Positions 16,879-25,983 of a DNA stretch of 64,000 nucleotides are shown here, piece after piece (the stretch's first letter is position 1; each line of letters starts with the position of its first letter). The DNA is from Streptomyces pyxinicus. GTDB lineage: Bacteria > Actinomycetota > Actinomycetes > Streptomycetales > Streptomycetaceae. Made by a program: the position numbers and the translations under genes. The stretch spans positions 186,001 through 250,000 of the forward strand of contig NZ_JANUGP010000009.1 in the NCBI RefSeq assembly GCF_024753135.1. The letters are read 5' to 3'. Below the pieces are notes generated by a model. That model was given only the letters and a program-made list of their open reading frames with translations, did not search any database and was not told where the DNA came from.

Positions 16879-18294
16879 TCAGACCGTCGCCCCGGCCGCC
16901 TTCGCGGCCTCGCGGACCGCGCCGGCGACGGCGCCCGCGACCTTGTCGTTGAAGACGCTCGGAATGATGTAGTTGGGGTTCAGCTCGTCCTCGCTGACCA
17001 CGTCCGCGAGGGCCTGCGCGGCGGCGAGCATCATCTCGGTGTTGACGGTGCGGGACTGGGCGTCCAGCAGGCCGCGGAAGACACCCGGGAAGACCAGCAC
17101 GTTGTTGATCTGGTTCGGGAAGTCGGACCGGCCGGTGGCCACGACGGCCGCCGTCTGGCGGGCGACCGCGGGGTCGACCTCCGGGTCGGGGTTCGCGAGC
17201 GCGAACACGATGGCGCCCTCGGCCATGGCGGCCACGTCGTCGCCGTCCAGGACGTTCGGGGCCGAGACGCCGATGAACACGTCGGCGCCGCGCACGGCCT
17301 CCTTCAGGGTGCCGGTCAGCCCCTCGGGGTTGGTGTTGTCGGCGATCCAGCGCAGCGGCGAGTCGGCGGGGGCGTCCACCAGGTCCGCGCGGCCGGCGTG
17401 CACGACGCCGTGGATGTCGGCGACGACCGCGTTCTTCACCCCGGCGGCCAGCAGCAGCTTGAGGATGGCGGTGCCGGCCGCGCCCGCGCCGGACATGACG
17501 ACCCGGATGTTCTCGATGGCCTTGGCGGTGACGCGCAGGGCGTTGGTCAGGGCCGCGAGGACGACGATCGCGGTGCCGTGCTGGTCGTCGTGGAAGACCG
17601 GGATGTCCAGGGCCTCGCGCAGCCGGGCCTCGATCTCGAAGCAGCGCGGCGCGGAGATGTCCTCCAGGTTGATGCCGGCGAACCCGGGGGCGATGGCCTT
17701 GACGATCTCCACGATCGCGTCGGTGTCCTGGGTGTCCAGGCACAGCGGCCAGGCGTCGATGCCGGCGAAGCGCTTGAAGAGGGCCGCCTTGCCCTCCATG
17801 ACCGGCAGCGCGGCCTTGGGGCCGATGTTGCCGAGGCCGAGCACCGCGGAGCCGTCCGTCACGACCGCAACGGAGTTGCGCTTGATGGTGAGGCGGCGGG
17901 CGTCCTCGGGGTTGGCGGCGATCGCCATGCAGACGCGGGCCACACCGGGCGTGTAGACCATGGAGAGGTCGTCACGGTTGCGGATGGGGTGCTTGGACTG
18001 CATCTCGATCTTGCCGCCGAGGTGCATCAGGAACGTACGGTCGGAGACCTTGCCGAGCGTGACGCCCTCGATGCCGCGCAGCTTCTCCACGATCTCGTCG
18101 GCGTGGGCGGTCGAGGAGGCCGCGATGGTGACGTCGATACGGAGCTTCTCGTGCCCGGACGCGGTGACGTCGAGGCCGGTGACCGAGCCTCCGGAGGACT
18201 CCACGGCGGTGGTGAGCTGCGAGACGGCGGTTCCGCTCGCGGGCACCTCCAGCCGGATGGTCATCGAGTAGGAGACGCTGGGCGCCGTTGCCAT
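16879..18294 (-). CDS. NAD(P)-dependent malic enzyme with N-terminal ACT-like domain
   Basis: A 471-residue enzyme converting malate to pyruvate and CO2. An ACT-like regulatory domain (about residues 1-90, SYSMTIRLEVPASGTAVSQL) precedes the malic domain (YTPGVARVC, about 124) and the Rossmann NAD-binding domain (VVMSGAGAAGTAILKLLL, about 265). DDQHGTAIV carries the conserved metal/NAD residues. The ACT-like domain suggests allosteric control, which is inference. In high-GC actinomycetes this enzyme links the TCA cycle with pyruvate metabolism and acetyl-CoA or NADPH supply. Coenzyme preference is not safely read from the sequence. Confidence 0.93.
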   Translation of the reverse strand: MATAPSVSYSMTIRLEVPASGTAVSQLTTAVESSGGSVTGLDVTASGHEKLRIDVTIAASSTAHADEIVEKLRGIEGVTLGKVSDRTFLMHLGGKIEMQSKHPIRNRDDLSMVYTPGVARVCMAIAANPEDARRLTIKRNSVAVVTDGSAVLGLGNIGPKAALPVMEGKAALFKRFAGIDAWPLCLDTQDTDAIVEIVKAIAPGFAGINLEDISAPRCFEIEARLREALDIPVFHDDQHGTAIVVLAALTNALRVTAKAIENIRVVMSGAGAAGTAILKLLLAAGVKNAVVADIHGVVHAGRADLVDAPADSPLRWIADNTNPEGLTGTLKEAVRGADVFIGVSAPNVLDGDDVAAMAEGAIVFALANPDPEVDPAVARQTAAVVATGRSDFPNQINNVLVFPGVFRGLLDAQSRTVNTEMMLAAAQALADVVSEDELNPNYIIPSVFNDKVAGAVAGAVREAAKAAGATV

Positions 18295-18673
18295 GGCCGA
18301 CTTCCTCTGCTTTCACCGTGTCGCGTGTTGTGCCGTCCGATCGTCGCACCTACCGATCAGTACGTGGTAGTCGCCCCGAAGTGCGGACACTTTTGGAAAA
18401 CCACTTCCACCATACGAGATTCGATCAGGGGGTGGAAGGGGGGTGGAGAGCAAAGAAGGAGGCCCACGTCACATCCGTGACGTGGGCCTCCCACACGTTC
18501 ATGACACCGACCCGCCATGCTCGCCTCGCGGCAAGTGGTCCCTCTGAGGGACGAAGGTTGGGCCCGGGGGCTTGGATCGGGCCGGTGCCACGACAAGGCT
18601 AACAAACGGATGCCGTACGGCCATTCCCGTCCGGGATGTTCCTCGGAAGTCGCTCCCGGGCCCCTCTTCCGGA
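18295..18673. other. Intergenic region between malic enzyme and helicase genes
   Basis: About 380 bases. It holds a perfect 14-bp terminator (18458-18491) for the helicase transcript, then the presumed promoter region of the malic enzyme gene (18295-18450). Between 18492 and 18673 I find no credible gene or further structure. Confidence 0.6.
18458..18491 (-). terminator. Perfect 14-bp stem terminator of the helicase gene
   Basis: GGAGGCCCACGTCA (18458-18471) pairs without mismatch with 18478-18491 around a six-base loop. On the minus strand TTCTTTG follows, giving a U-rich tract. It separates the helicase and malic enzyme transcripts. Confidence 0.85.
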
Positions 18674-21004
18674 TCAGTCCCTCAGCAGGTCCGGCACCCC
18701 GGCCGCGTCCGGCTCGTCCCGCTCCCCGGAGACCACCGTGAGCTGCTGGGTAGCCCTGGTCAGCGCCACGTAGAGGACCCGCAGCCCGGCCGGCGACTCG
18801 TCGGCGATCTCCGCCGGCGAGACCACGACCGTCGCGTCGTACTCCAGACCCTTGGCCTCCAGGCTGCCGAGCGCCACCACCCGGTCGCCGAGCCCGGCCA
18901 GCCAGCGCCTGGCCTCCTCGCGCCGGTTCATCGCGACGACCACGCCGACCGTGCCGTCCACCCGCGCCAGCAGGTGTTCCGCCTCGGCGCGCACGGTGGC
19001 CTCCAGGGAGTCCCGTACGACGGCGAAGCGCGGCTCGACCCCGGTGGACCGTACGGCGGCGGGCGACTCGGAGCCGGGCATGGCGAGGGCGAGGACCCGG
19101 GCGGCCAGCTCGGCGATCTCGGCCGGGTTGCGGTAGTTCACGGTGAGCTGGAAGCGGCGCCGGGGCCGGGTGCCGAGGGCCTCGTCGCGGGCCTCGGCCG
19201 CCTCGTCCGGGTCGGACCAGGAGGACTGCGCCGGGTCGCCGACGACCGTCCAGGTGGCGTGCCGGCCACGCCGGCCGACCATGCGCCACTGCATCGGGGT
19301 GAGGTCCTGGGCCTCGTCCACGATGACGTGCGCGTACTCGGTGCGCTCCTGCGCGAGCCGCTCGGCCCGCTCCCGCTGCGTCTCCTCGCGCACCGGCATC
19401 AGCTCCTCCAGGCCGGTGAGCTGGTCCAGCGGGTCCAGCTCGCGCTTCCTGCGGGGGCGGGCCGGGGCGCCGAGGATCGCCTGGAGTTCGTCCAGCATCG
19501 CGATGTCGTGCACGGAGTGACCGTCGCGTCTGAGGGCGCGGGCGACCTTGCGGACCTCGCCGGGGTTGAGGACCCGGCGGGCCCAGCGGCCGAGCCGCCG
19601 CTCGTCGGCCATGGCGGCGAGCACCCCCCTGGGGGTCAGCTCGGGCCACCAGGCGTCGAGGAAGGAGAGGAAGGAGTCCTCGCTCGTGACGTCCTCGTCG
19701 AAGGAGGAGCGCAGCTCGGCGGCCAGCTCCGGGTCCGAGTGCCGGCCGGCCGCGCCGGAGCGCTCCCACAGCGCGTCCAGCAGCAGCTTGCGGGCGCGCG
19801 GGCGCAGCAGGTTCACGGGCGCGGTGCCGCCGAGGGCGGTACGGCGGACCCGCTCCAGGTCGGCCGCCTCCAGCTCCAGCCGGCGCCCGAAGGCGACGAC
19901 CCGCAGCCGGGTGGGCGGACCCTGGACGCCCTCCCCCGGGGTCGCGGCACCGAGTTCCAGGGCGCCCCGGGCGGCCTTGCGCAGCACCTTCAGCATCCGG
20001 TGCGCGCCCTTGGCGCGGGCCACGGCCGGGGAGTCGTACAGGGTGGCCTCGGCGCCGTCGACCAGCGAGCCGATGGCGCGGATGGCGACCTGGCCCTCCT
20101 CGCCGAGCGAGGGCAGCACGCCCTCGGTGTAGGCGACGAGCAGCGGGGTCGGGGAGACGATGAGGATGCCGCCCGCGTAGCGTCTGCGGTCCTGGTAGAG
20201 CAGGTAGGCGGCGCGGTGCAGGGCGACGGCGGTCTTGCCGGTGCCGGGGCCGCCCTCCACATGGGTGACGGAGGCGGCGGGGGCGCGGATGACCAGGTCC
20301 TGTTCGGCCTGGATGGAGGACACGATGTCCCGCATGGTGTGGCTCCGGGCCTGGCCGAGGGCGGCCATGAGGGCGCCGTCGCCGACCACGGCCAGCTTCT
20401 CGCCGTCGAGGGAGGCGGTCAGCTCGGGCCGCATCAGGTCGTCCTCGACACCGAGCACCCGGCGCCCCTTGGAGCGGATCACCCGGCGCCGCACGACCCG
20501 CCCGGGATCCACGGGCGTGGCCCGGTAGAAGGGGGCGGCGGCGGGCGCGCGCCAGTCGATGACCAGCGGGGAGTAGTCCTCGTCGAGTACGCCGATCCGG
20601 CCGATGTGCAGCGTCTCGGCGATGTCGGCGGTGGCGTCCGCGCGCACCGCGCCGTCAGCGGGTTCTACGGCGGTGTAGGCGCCGTCGGGCCCCTTCTTGC
20701 CGTCCTTGCCGAGCAGCAGGTCGATCCGGCCGAAGAGGAAGTCCTCGAACTCGTTGTTGAGCCGGTTCAGATGGATGCCGGCCCGGAACACCTGCGCGTC
20801 CCGCTCGGCCAGCGCGCCCGGCGTGCCCACCTGGCCGCGCCGGGCCGCGTCGTTCATCAGGAACTCGGCCTCGTGGATCTTCTCCTCCAGCCGCCGGTAG
20901 ACCCGGTCCAGGTGTACCTGTTCGACGCTGATCTCTCGGTCGCGGACGGAGTCGGGTGCGTCCTGTACCGAGCCGACCGCGGACTGCTGAACCTGAGCGG
21001 CCAC
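18674..21004 (-). CDS. HelD-like superfamily 1 helicase/ATPase (RNA polymerase-associated type)
   Basis: A 776-residue SF1 protein. The N-terminal coiled region (REISVEQVHLDRVYRRLEEK) is followed by Walker A GGPGTGKTAV (about residue 250), Walker B DEAQDLTPMQW (about 555), motif IV-VI sequences with VNYRNP, and a C-terminal LYVALTRATQQL. This is the HelD/UvrD-like architecture; in actinobacteria and firmicutes HelD proteins bind RNA polymerase and recycle stalled complexes, and some (HelR) protect from rifamycins. I saw no rifamycin-associated element upstream. The gene is followed by a strong terminator and appears monocistronic. Strand separation activity is not implied. Confidence 0.85.
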   Translation of the reverse strand: MAAQVQQSAVGSVQDAPDSVRDREISVEQVHLDRVYRRLEEKIHEAEFLMNDAARRGQVGTPGALAERDAQVFRAGIHLNRLNNEFEDFLFGRIDLLLGKDGKKGPDGAYTAVEPADGAVRADATADIAETLHIGRIGVLDEDYSPLVIDWRAPAAAPFYRATPVDPGRVVRRRVIRSKGRRVLGVEDDLMRPELTASLDGEKLAVVGDGALMAALGQARSHTMRDIVSSIQAEQDLVIRAPAASVTHVEGGPGTGKTAVALHRAAYLLYQDRRRYAGGILIVSPTPLLVAYTEGVLPSLGEEGQVAIRAIGSLVDGAEATLYDSPAVARAKGAHRMLKVLRKAARGALELGAATPGEGVQGPPTRLRVVAFGRRLELEAADLERVRRTALGGTAPVNLLRPRARKLLLDALWERSGAAGRHSDPELAAELRSSFDEDVTSEDSFLSFLDAWWPELTPRGVLAAMADERRLGRWARRVLNPGEVRKVARALRRDGHSVHDIAMLDELQAILGAPARPRRKRELDPLDQLTGLEELMPVREETQRERAERLAQERTEYAHVIVDEAQDLTPMQWRMVGRRGRHATWTVVGDPAQSSWSDPDEAAEARDEALGTRPRRRFQLTVNYRNPAEIAELAARVLALAMPGSESPAAVRSTGVEPRFAVVRDSLEATVRAEAEHLLARVDGTVGVVVAMNRREEARRWLAGLGDRVVALGSLEAKGLEYDATVVVSPAEIADESPAGLRVLYVALTRATQQLTVVSGERDEPDAAGVPDLLRD

Positions 21005-21072
21005 CGGGCCCCCTTCTGACGTGCTGGGCAGCCGTCAACCGTACGCGAAGGGGACCCGGGAAGGCTACGTGA

Positions 21073-21903
21073 CTAGGCGTTCACCTGGACCAGCTTCTTG
21101 CCCTCGAAGGTGACGACCTCGAAGTGGTCGATCTCGTCGGGCTGGAAGGCGGCGGCCCCGCCGATGTAGAGGGGCTTCCTGGACTCCGGTGTCGTGCCGT
21201 CCGGCAGGCCGTATCCCCAGTTCGGGACGGACCAGGAGGACATGGTGACGCGCTGCCCGTTCTTGGCGACCAGGACGAGGGAGCACTTCAGCGGGCCCTT
21301 GACGTTCTTCAGCTCCAGGACCGCCTGGGTGCCCCAGGCCTTCTGCGCCATGCCGACGGTCGCGCTGACGTGCGTGGCCGCGTCGGTGGCGGAGGCCTTG
21401 TCGGACATGGTCCGGAAGGTGTCCTGGGCGGGCGAGGCGGTGACCTGCGCACCGCCGTCGGAGCCGCCGCTGACCGCGATGGCGGCGAGCGGCCCGGCGA
21501 TGATCAGCGCGGCGGCCGCGGCGATCATGTAGAAGCTCCGCCGGCGCTTGCGGGCGCGCTGCTCGCCGACCTCGTCGACCAGCTTCTCCACCAGCCGGGG
21601 GCTCGGCTTGGCCGACAGCGACTCGCCGATGGCCGGGACACTGCCGGAGCCCGGCAGATCGGCGAGCGCGGCGAGCATCGGCTCCATTCCGGCCAGCTCG
21701 TCCAGTTGCTGGGCGCACCATTCGCAGCCGGCCAGGTGGGCCTCGAAGGCGGTGGCCTCGGCGTCGTCCAGGATCCCGAGGGCGTAGGCGCCGACGGTCT
21801 CGTGCTCACTCGGCACCGAAGATCCCTGACTGGGGCTCATGGGCCCAGACATACCCGGCCCACCCGGGCCGAACCCCTGCATTCCCCCGTACCCGTTGCT
21901 CAT
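21073..21903 (-). CDS. rsuA: Zinc-containing anti-sigma factor, partner of the downstream-reading ECF sigma
   Basis: A 276-residue single-pass membrane protein. The cytoplasmic N-terminal domain has the ZAS zinc motif (EAHLAGCEWC, about residues 57-66), a single transmembrane helix (about 125-147, FYMIAAAAALIIAGPLAAIAV) and an extracytoplasmic anti-sigma K-type domain of about 130 residues. Its ATG overlaps the sigma-factor TGA (TGATG), so both are made together. It should hold the sigma factor at the membrane until an envelope signal releases it. The symbol is by order and similarity to the S. coelicolor sigU/rsuA locus as I remember it. Confidence 0.85.
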   Translation of the reverse strand: MSNGYGGMQGFGPGGPGMSGPMSPSQGSSVPSEHETVGAYALGILDDAEATAFEAHLAGCEWCAQQLDELAGMEPMLAALADLPGSGSVPAIGESLSAKPSPRLVEKLVDEVGEQRARKRRRSFYMIAAAAALIIAGPLAAIAVSGGSDGGAQVTASPAQDTFRTMSDKASATDAATHVSATVGMAQKAWGTQAVLELKNVKGPLKCSLVLVAKNGQRVTMSSWSVPNWGYGLPDGTTPESRKPLYIGGAAAFQPDEIDHFEVVTFEGKKLVQVNA

Positions 21904-22481
21904 CACGCCGTCACCCCCCGCTCCTCCAGTGCCAGCTTCATCGAACGCAGGGCGTAGAACACCCGGGAGCGGACCGTGCCGCTCGGTATGCCCAGCGTCT
22001 CGGCCGCCTCGTTGACCGTACGCCCCTTGAAGTACGTCTCGACCAGCACCTCCCGGTGGGCCGGGGTCAGGTCGTCGAGCGCGTCCGACAGCGTCATCAG
22101 CCACAGCGCCTTGTCGATCTCGTCCTCCGCGGGGATGACCTCCAGCGGCGACGGATCGACCTCCTGCGGCCGGGCCTGCCGGCTGCGGTGGCCGTCGATG
22201 ACGATGCGGCGCGCGACCGTCACCAGCCAGGGGCGTACCGATCCGGTCGCCCGATTGAGCTGACCGGCGTTCTTCCAGGCACGGATGAGCGTTTCCTGTA
22301 CGACGTCCTCGGCACGCTGCCGGTCGCCGGCCACCAGCCGCAGGACATACGCGAGCAAGGGCCCCGCGTGCTCCCGGTACAGGGCGCGCATCAGCTCCTC
22401 GTCAGGTTCCGAGGGCTGTGAGGACATGCGATGTCGGGCCCTCGATCCACGTTCATTGGCCACGGCCGCATCCTTGCGCAC
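21903..22481 (-). CDS. sigU: ECF RNA polymerase sigma factor, SigU-like
   Basis: A 192-residue ECF sigma factor. Region 2 (LMRALYREHAGPLLAYVLRLVAG with DVVQETLIRAWKN) and region 4 (LTPAHREVLVETYFKGRTVNEAA) are intact, and it lacks sigma regions 1 and 3. GTG at 22481 has GGAGG five bases upstream; ATG at 22427 (MSSQPSEPDEE) is the alternative. It is cotranscribed with its zinc anti-sigma gene. In S. coelicolor sigma-U release affects secretion and blocks differentiation (published work on sigU). Orthology is inferred from the flanking helicase, malic enzyme and hup genes. Confidence 0.87.
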   Translation of the reverse strand: MRKDAAVANERGSRARHRMSSQPSEPDEELMRALYREHAGPLLAYVLRLVAGDRQRAEDVVQETLIRAWKNAGQLNRATGSVRPWLVTVARRIVIDGHRSRQARPQEVDPSPLEVIPAEDEIDKALWLMTLSDALDDLTPAHREVLVETYFKGRTVNEAAETLGIPSGTVRSRVFYALRSMKLALEERGVTA

Positions 22482-22817
22482 GCCCACCTCCGGTGTCCGG
22501 GGGTTCCCCCAGTCGGTCGCTCGCCCACGGGTACGGAAGGGGGGTGCGGGGTGTTCAACGAGAGACGGCAGTTTTCTGCGGGGTCATGTCACGAGCGGGA
22601 CATCGCCGCACATTCCCCCCGCCCGACCTTCACGAATCCGACACATCGCCGAACTGGCGGGCGTATGCATGTAGTTGCCCCGGCAAACGGCCTAGGTGAA
22701 TCCGGTGTAGCGCATGTCACTTCACCCGCCGCGAGGGCACAACCACCCGGAATGCTCCGTACCGAACAAGACGGGCCGGGGCCGTGGCGAGCCGGGGCCG
22801 TGGCGGACCGAGGCCCC
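22482..22817. other. Intergenic region, start of accessory island
   Basis: About 335 bases between the sigma-factor start and the CGNR gene stop. It should contain the sigma-factor promoter. A 14-bp direct repeat (GCCGGGGCCGTGGC) occurs twice at about 22778-22806, directly after the CGNR gene. No gene seen. Confidence 0.5.
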
Positions 22818-23408
22818 TCACCCCCGGGCGTGCGCCGCCACCCGTCGCCGATGCCGTGCGACGCGCTCACGATTCCCGCAGACCTCACTGGAACACCAAC
22901 GCCGGCGCCGCCCCCGGGAGGTGTCCAGATACACCAGCGGACAGTCCTCCCCTTCGCACACGCGTACGGCGGCCAGGGCGACGGGATCGGTGAGCAGCTC
23001 CACGGCGTCCCGAGCGACCACCGCGAGCAGCCCCGCGCACTCGACCGGCACCGCCAACTCCCGCACCAGGGTGCCGTCGTCGCGGAGTACGGCGCGGGGG
23101 GCGGGGGTGGCGGCGCGGGCGGCGTCGTTGAGCCGGGCGAGGGCACGGGGGCATGGCGCGGCGGTGTCGTCGGGGCGCAGGCTGACGCCCAGGTCCCGCC
23201 GCAGCCGCCTGAACTCCGGCAGCCACGAGGGGCCGACCCCCTCCAGCGACGTACCGGCCGGCACCAGCCCCGCCCCCACGATCCACGCCCGCAACGCCTC
23301 GACGGAGTCCAGCCGTTCGGCGGGGTGCGTGGTGGCGAGGAGATCCAGACAGATCCGCCCGGCGTCGAAGCGCGGCTCGAAGGGGGGCGTGGCCGTACCC
23401 AGTGCCAT
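22818..23408 (-). CDS. CGNR zinc-finger domain protein (ABATE-type regulator)
   Basis: A 196-residue protein of the CGNR/DUF1470 family. The N-terminal ABATE domain starts FDAGRICLDLLAT, and the C-terminal zinc finger reads CEGEDCPLVYLDTSRGRRRRWCSSEVCGNRERV, giving CxxxxC plus CSSxxCGNR ligands (about residues 150-183). The family is thought to act as stress-responsive transcription regulators. The ATG at 23408 begins MALGTATPP. Transcribed divergently from the TPR gene with about 230 bases between. Target genes are unknown. Confidence 0.85.
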   Translation of the reverse strand: MALGTATPPFEPRFDAGRICLDLLATTHPAERLDSVEALRAWIVGAGLVPAGTSLEGVGPSWLPEFRRLRRDLGVSLRPDDTAAPCPRALARLNDAARAATPAPRAVLRDDGTLVRELAVPVECAGLLAVVARDAVELLTDPVALAAVRVCEGEDCPLVYLDTSRGRRRRWCSSEVCGNRERVARHRRRVAAHARG

Positions 23409-23639
23409 GCGCCTGTCACCGCCTAGCCAGGAACCGTCGGGGGACCATCCGGTCACTCCCCTCCACAGTGCCCGCCGGGCCGGGGCCCCGGAAGCCCTCG
23501 CGTCGGGATCGGGGCAGTGCGGCATCGACCGGTTCGGGGAACGGGTCGCGAGCCCGAGGCGATCAACCTCCCGGAGCCCCTGCCTACGGCACCCCGCACC
23601 GATACCGTTGCATCAGTCCTGTGCCTGGGAGGGAGCGAC

Positions 23640-24665
23640 GTGGAACGCCGGGAGTTCATGCTCACCTCCAGCGGATACGCGCTGTCCGCACTCGGCCTGC
23701 CCGACATGGACGGCATCACCCGCCGGACCAGGACCGCTCTTCCCGGAGCCGTCCGCGTCGGCCGGGGCGAGGTGGCCGCCGTACGCCACATGGTCAAGGC
23801 CCTCGGCGACTCGGCATCCGAAGTCGGCGGAGGGCACGCCCGGCACCTGGCCGTCCGCTCCCTCACCCAGGACGTCGCCCCCTGGCTTGAGGGTCGCTAC
23901 ACCGAAGCCACCGGCCGTGATCTGTTCGCCGCGGCCTCCCAGCTCGTCCACCTCGCCGGCTGGATGGCACAGGACGAGGGCGACACCCCTGAACTCCGCG
24001 GGCTCGCCCAGCGCTACTACGCCCACTCCTTCCGCCTGGCCGCCGAGGCCGGCGATCCGGAGCTGTCGGCGACGGCTCTCCGTGGCCTCGCCGTGCAGTG
24101 CGTCGACCTCGGCTACCGGGCCGAGGCCGTCCAACTCGGCGAAGCCTGTGTGAACTACGGTCGGTACCTCGACAACCCGCGTGCCGTCGCCTACTACGAG
24201 GCCACCCTCGCCGACGCCGCCGCCCAAGACGACGACCGGCGCATGGCCACCAAGCACCTCGCCATGTCCGAGACCGCCATCGGCAAGCCGGCCACCGCGG
24301 ACGGCGACTCCTGGGCCGCCCACTACTCCCCCGGCCGCTGGGCCCACGAGTCGGGCATGATCCTCTCCCGCCTCGGCGACCTCGACGCCGCCGAGGAACA
24401 CCTCCATCTGGCCCTCGACATCCACGGCCTTGACCGTCGGCGCACCCGCGCCATCGTGCTGGCCGACCTGGGTGGCGTACGGCTGCGCCAAGGCGACGTC
24501 GACGGCGCCCTGGCCACCTGGCGCGACTTCCTCGACCACGCCGACGGCGTCCGCTCGGTCAAGGTCCAGGCCGCTTTACAGGACATGCGCGTCCGCCTAC
24601 GCCGATACGGCGGGGTCCCGGAGGCCCAAGAGCTTCGCGAGCGGGCGACGCGGTTCGCTGTCTGA
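23640..24665 (+). CDS. TPR-type regulator protein lacking its HTH domain
   Basis: A 341-residue protein beginning [22 protein letters not shown] and continuing with tetratricopeptide-like helices ([36 protein letters not shown]). In Streptomyces this block is normally the C-terminal part of XRE-type regulators of about 450 residues. The in-frame sequence just upstream ([13 protein letters not shown]) also matches the typical linker, but a stop at 23424 leaves no room for an HTH. GGGAG precedes GTG 23640; a longer start at GTG 23517 is possible. It is either an N-terminally truncated relic or a signalling fragment without DNA binding. Confidence 0.7.
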   Translation: MERREFMLTSSGYALSALGLPDMDGITRRTRTALPGAVRVGRGEVAAVRHMVKALGDSASEVGGGHARHLAVRSLTQDVAPWLEGRYTEATGRDLFAAASQLVHLAGWMAQDEGDTPELRGLAQRYYAHSFRLAAEAGDPELSATALRGLAVQCVDLGYRAEAVQLGEACVNYGRYLDNPRAVAYYEATLADAAAQDDDRRMATKHLAMSETAIGKPATADGDSWAAHYSPGRWAHESGMILSRLGDLDAAEEHLHLALDIHGLDRRRTRAIVLADLGGVRLRQGDVDGALATWRDFLDHADGVRSVKVQAALQDMRVRLRRYGGVPEAQELRERATRFAV

Positions 24666-24695
24666 TCCAGACGTCCTCCAAGCGTCGCTCGGACG

Positions 24696-25211
24696 TCAGT
24701 GAAGCGCCGTCACGTATTCGGCGAACGGAACGGCATGGGCAAGGGCGAGGCGTTGCCATTCCAGGTATGGAGCGATGTCTCCGGTGAACGGTTCTCGGTC
24801 ACGGAGTGTGCCGTCGGACCGGAAGTGCAGGTGCACGATCCGCGCTTCGTCGAACATCCACCAGTCGGTCCCCGAGAGGGGCAGACCGTGGTCGTCCCGC
24901 GTCACGTCCAGGACGCGGATGTCCTCGCCGGCCGCGATGTTGCCGGGAATCCCCCATGCGAACTGATAGCGCTGGTAGTCCGTCAGCGGCTGTCGCACGA
25001 TCCGGACCCGGCCGATCGTCCGCCCCGAGGCCACGAAGCCGCGCACGCGCTCATGCCATCGTGCGTTGTGGTCGGCAGGTTTCGGTTCCCCGCGTAGGAA
25101 GCGGGCGATGCTCCCCGCCTCGCGCGGCATGGTGTACGTCGGCTGGGCTTCGAAACGCCATGCCGACCGTTCGTATCCGTCGAACGTCCTGCGCCACTCG
25201 TCAGCGTCCAT
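24696..25211 (-). CDS. DUF6879 family protein
   Basis: A 171-residue protein starting MDADEWRRTFDGYERSAWRFE, which matches the DUF6879 pattern (sAWRlEt..gY near the N-terminus, a GEDIRVLDVTR segment, WWMFDEARIVHLHF, and a final WQRLALAHAVPF). In Streptomyces such genes usually sit beside Scr1-type HTH regulators of the WhiJ-like network. Here no HTH gene is adjacent; its neighbours are the convergent TPR gene and a second DUF6879 gene. The function of the family is unknown. Confidence 0.75.
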   Translation of the reverse strand: MDADEWRRTFDGYERSAWRFEAQPTYTMPREAGSIARFLRGEPKPADHNARWHERVRGFVASGRTIGRVRIVRQPLTDYQRYQFAWGIPGNIAAGEDIRVLDVTRDDHGLPLSGTDWWMFDEARIVHLHFRSDGTLRDREPFTGDIAPYLEWQRLALAHAVPFAEYVTALH

Positions 25212-25310
25212 GGGCTTCAGTCTGCCGGTGAGCCGTGTCGGTTCGCTGCGAGACATCGAACTCCTTGTCCCGTCGCCCCCTTCGGGCTTGCCACGAGATA
25301 TCCGGTTGGA

Positions 25311-25829
25311 TCAGGCGAGCCGGTAGTCGGCGTGCGGAACGGCCAGCGACCACACGGCGGCGAATGCCTCCGCGCACAGCTTCACCGTCACCGGGTCGTC
25401 CGTGAATTCTTCGTCATCTACCGCTAGTTCCCCGTCCCCGCTGAAATGGTGGAAGACCACCGTGCCGCCGTCGAACAGCCAGAAGTCGTTCCCCGGCAAT
25501 GCCAGCCCGGACGCCAGACGGCGGGGCAGCCAGCGGACCTGTTCGCCCGCCGCCACGGTCGGGTCGGTCAGATGGTGCTCGAACCTGATGTAGTCCGAGA
25601 CCGGCTCCGACACGACGCGCGCCCTCCGTACCTCCACCCCCTGCCCCACCAGATCGGCGATCAGCCCTAGCCACGGCCGCCGGTCCGGGTCACTGTCCGC
25701 CGGGTCGTTCCGGACACCCTGCTGCCAGGCGCCGAACCGGGGATCGGAGCGCATGTACCCGTCACGCATCTCCAGGTGCACGGCGAGGTGGGTACAGCTT
25801 CGGAGCCGTTCCTCAAGCGTCGGTAAGGT
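25311..25829 (-). CDS. DUF6879 family protein next to an insertion sequence
   Basis: A 172-residue DUF6879 protein: RSCTHLAVHLEMRDGYM, GEQVRWLPRR, FWLFDGGTVVFHHF and AVWSLAVPHADY line up with the other two copies in the window. I chose TTG 25829 because GGAGGT lies eight bases upstream. A 21-codon peptide frame (MATPTTVHTNPEVNS..., ATG 25878) overlaps the ribosome site and ends just after the TTG, so translational coupling is possible. The upstream neighbour that would normally be its HTH partner is missing; an IS5-type element starts within about 100 bases. Confidence 0.65.
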   Translation of the reverse strand, partial: TLPTLEERLRSCTHLAVHLEMRDGYMRSDPRFGAWQQGVRNDPADSDPDRRPWLGLIADLVGQGVEVRRARVVSEPVSDYIRFEHHLTDPTVAAGEQVRWLPRRLASGLALPGNDFWLFDGGTVVFHHFSGDGELAVDDEEFTDDPVTVKLCAEAFAAVWSLAVPHADYRLA

Positions 25830-25983
25830 CAATGCTGTTGACCTCCGGGTTGGTGTGGACGGTGGTGGGAGTAGCCATCTCAACGCAGTCGGTGGCTTCC
25901 TCCCTCGCGTTTACCGGTGATGGAGCAAAGACGATCGGTCCTGGTGGCTGTGTCCGGTCAGTGGGTTCAGCGTTGTCCGGGCC

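Noticed and set aside
18524-18741. Small plus-strand frame between malic enzyme and helicase
   Set aside because: It runs into the helicase coding region antisense, has no ribosome site and no similarity I recognise.
21005-21072. Rifamycin-associated element upstream of the helicase gene
   Set aside because: I looked for the inverted-repeat motif known before helR and saw nothing convincing.
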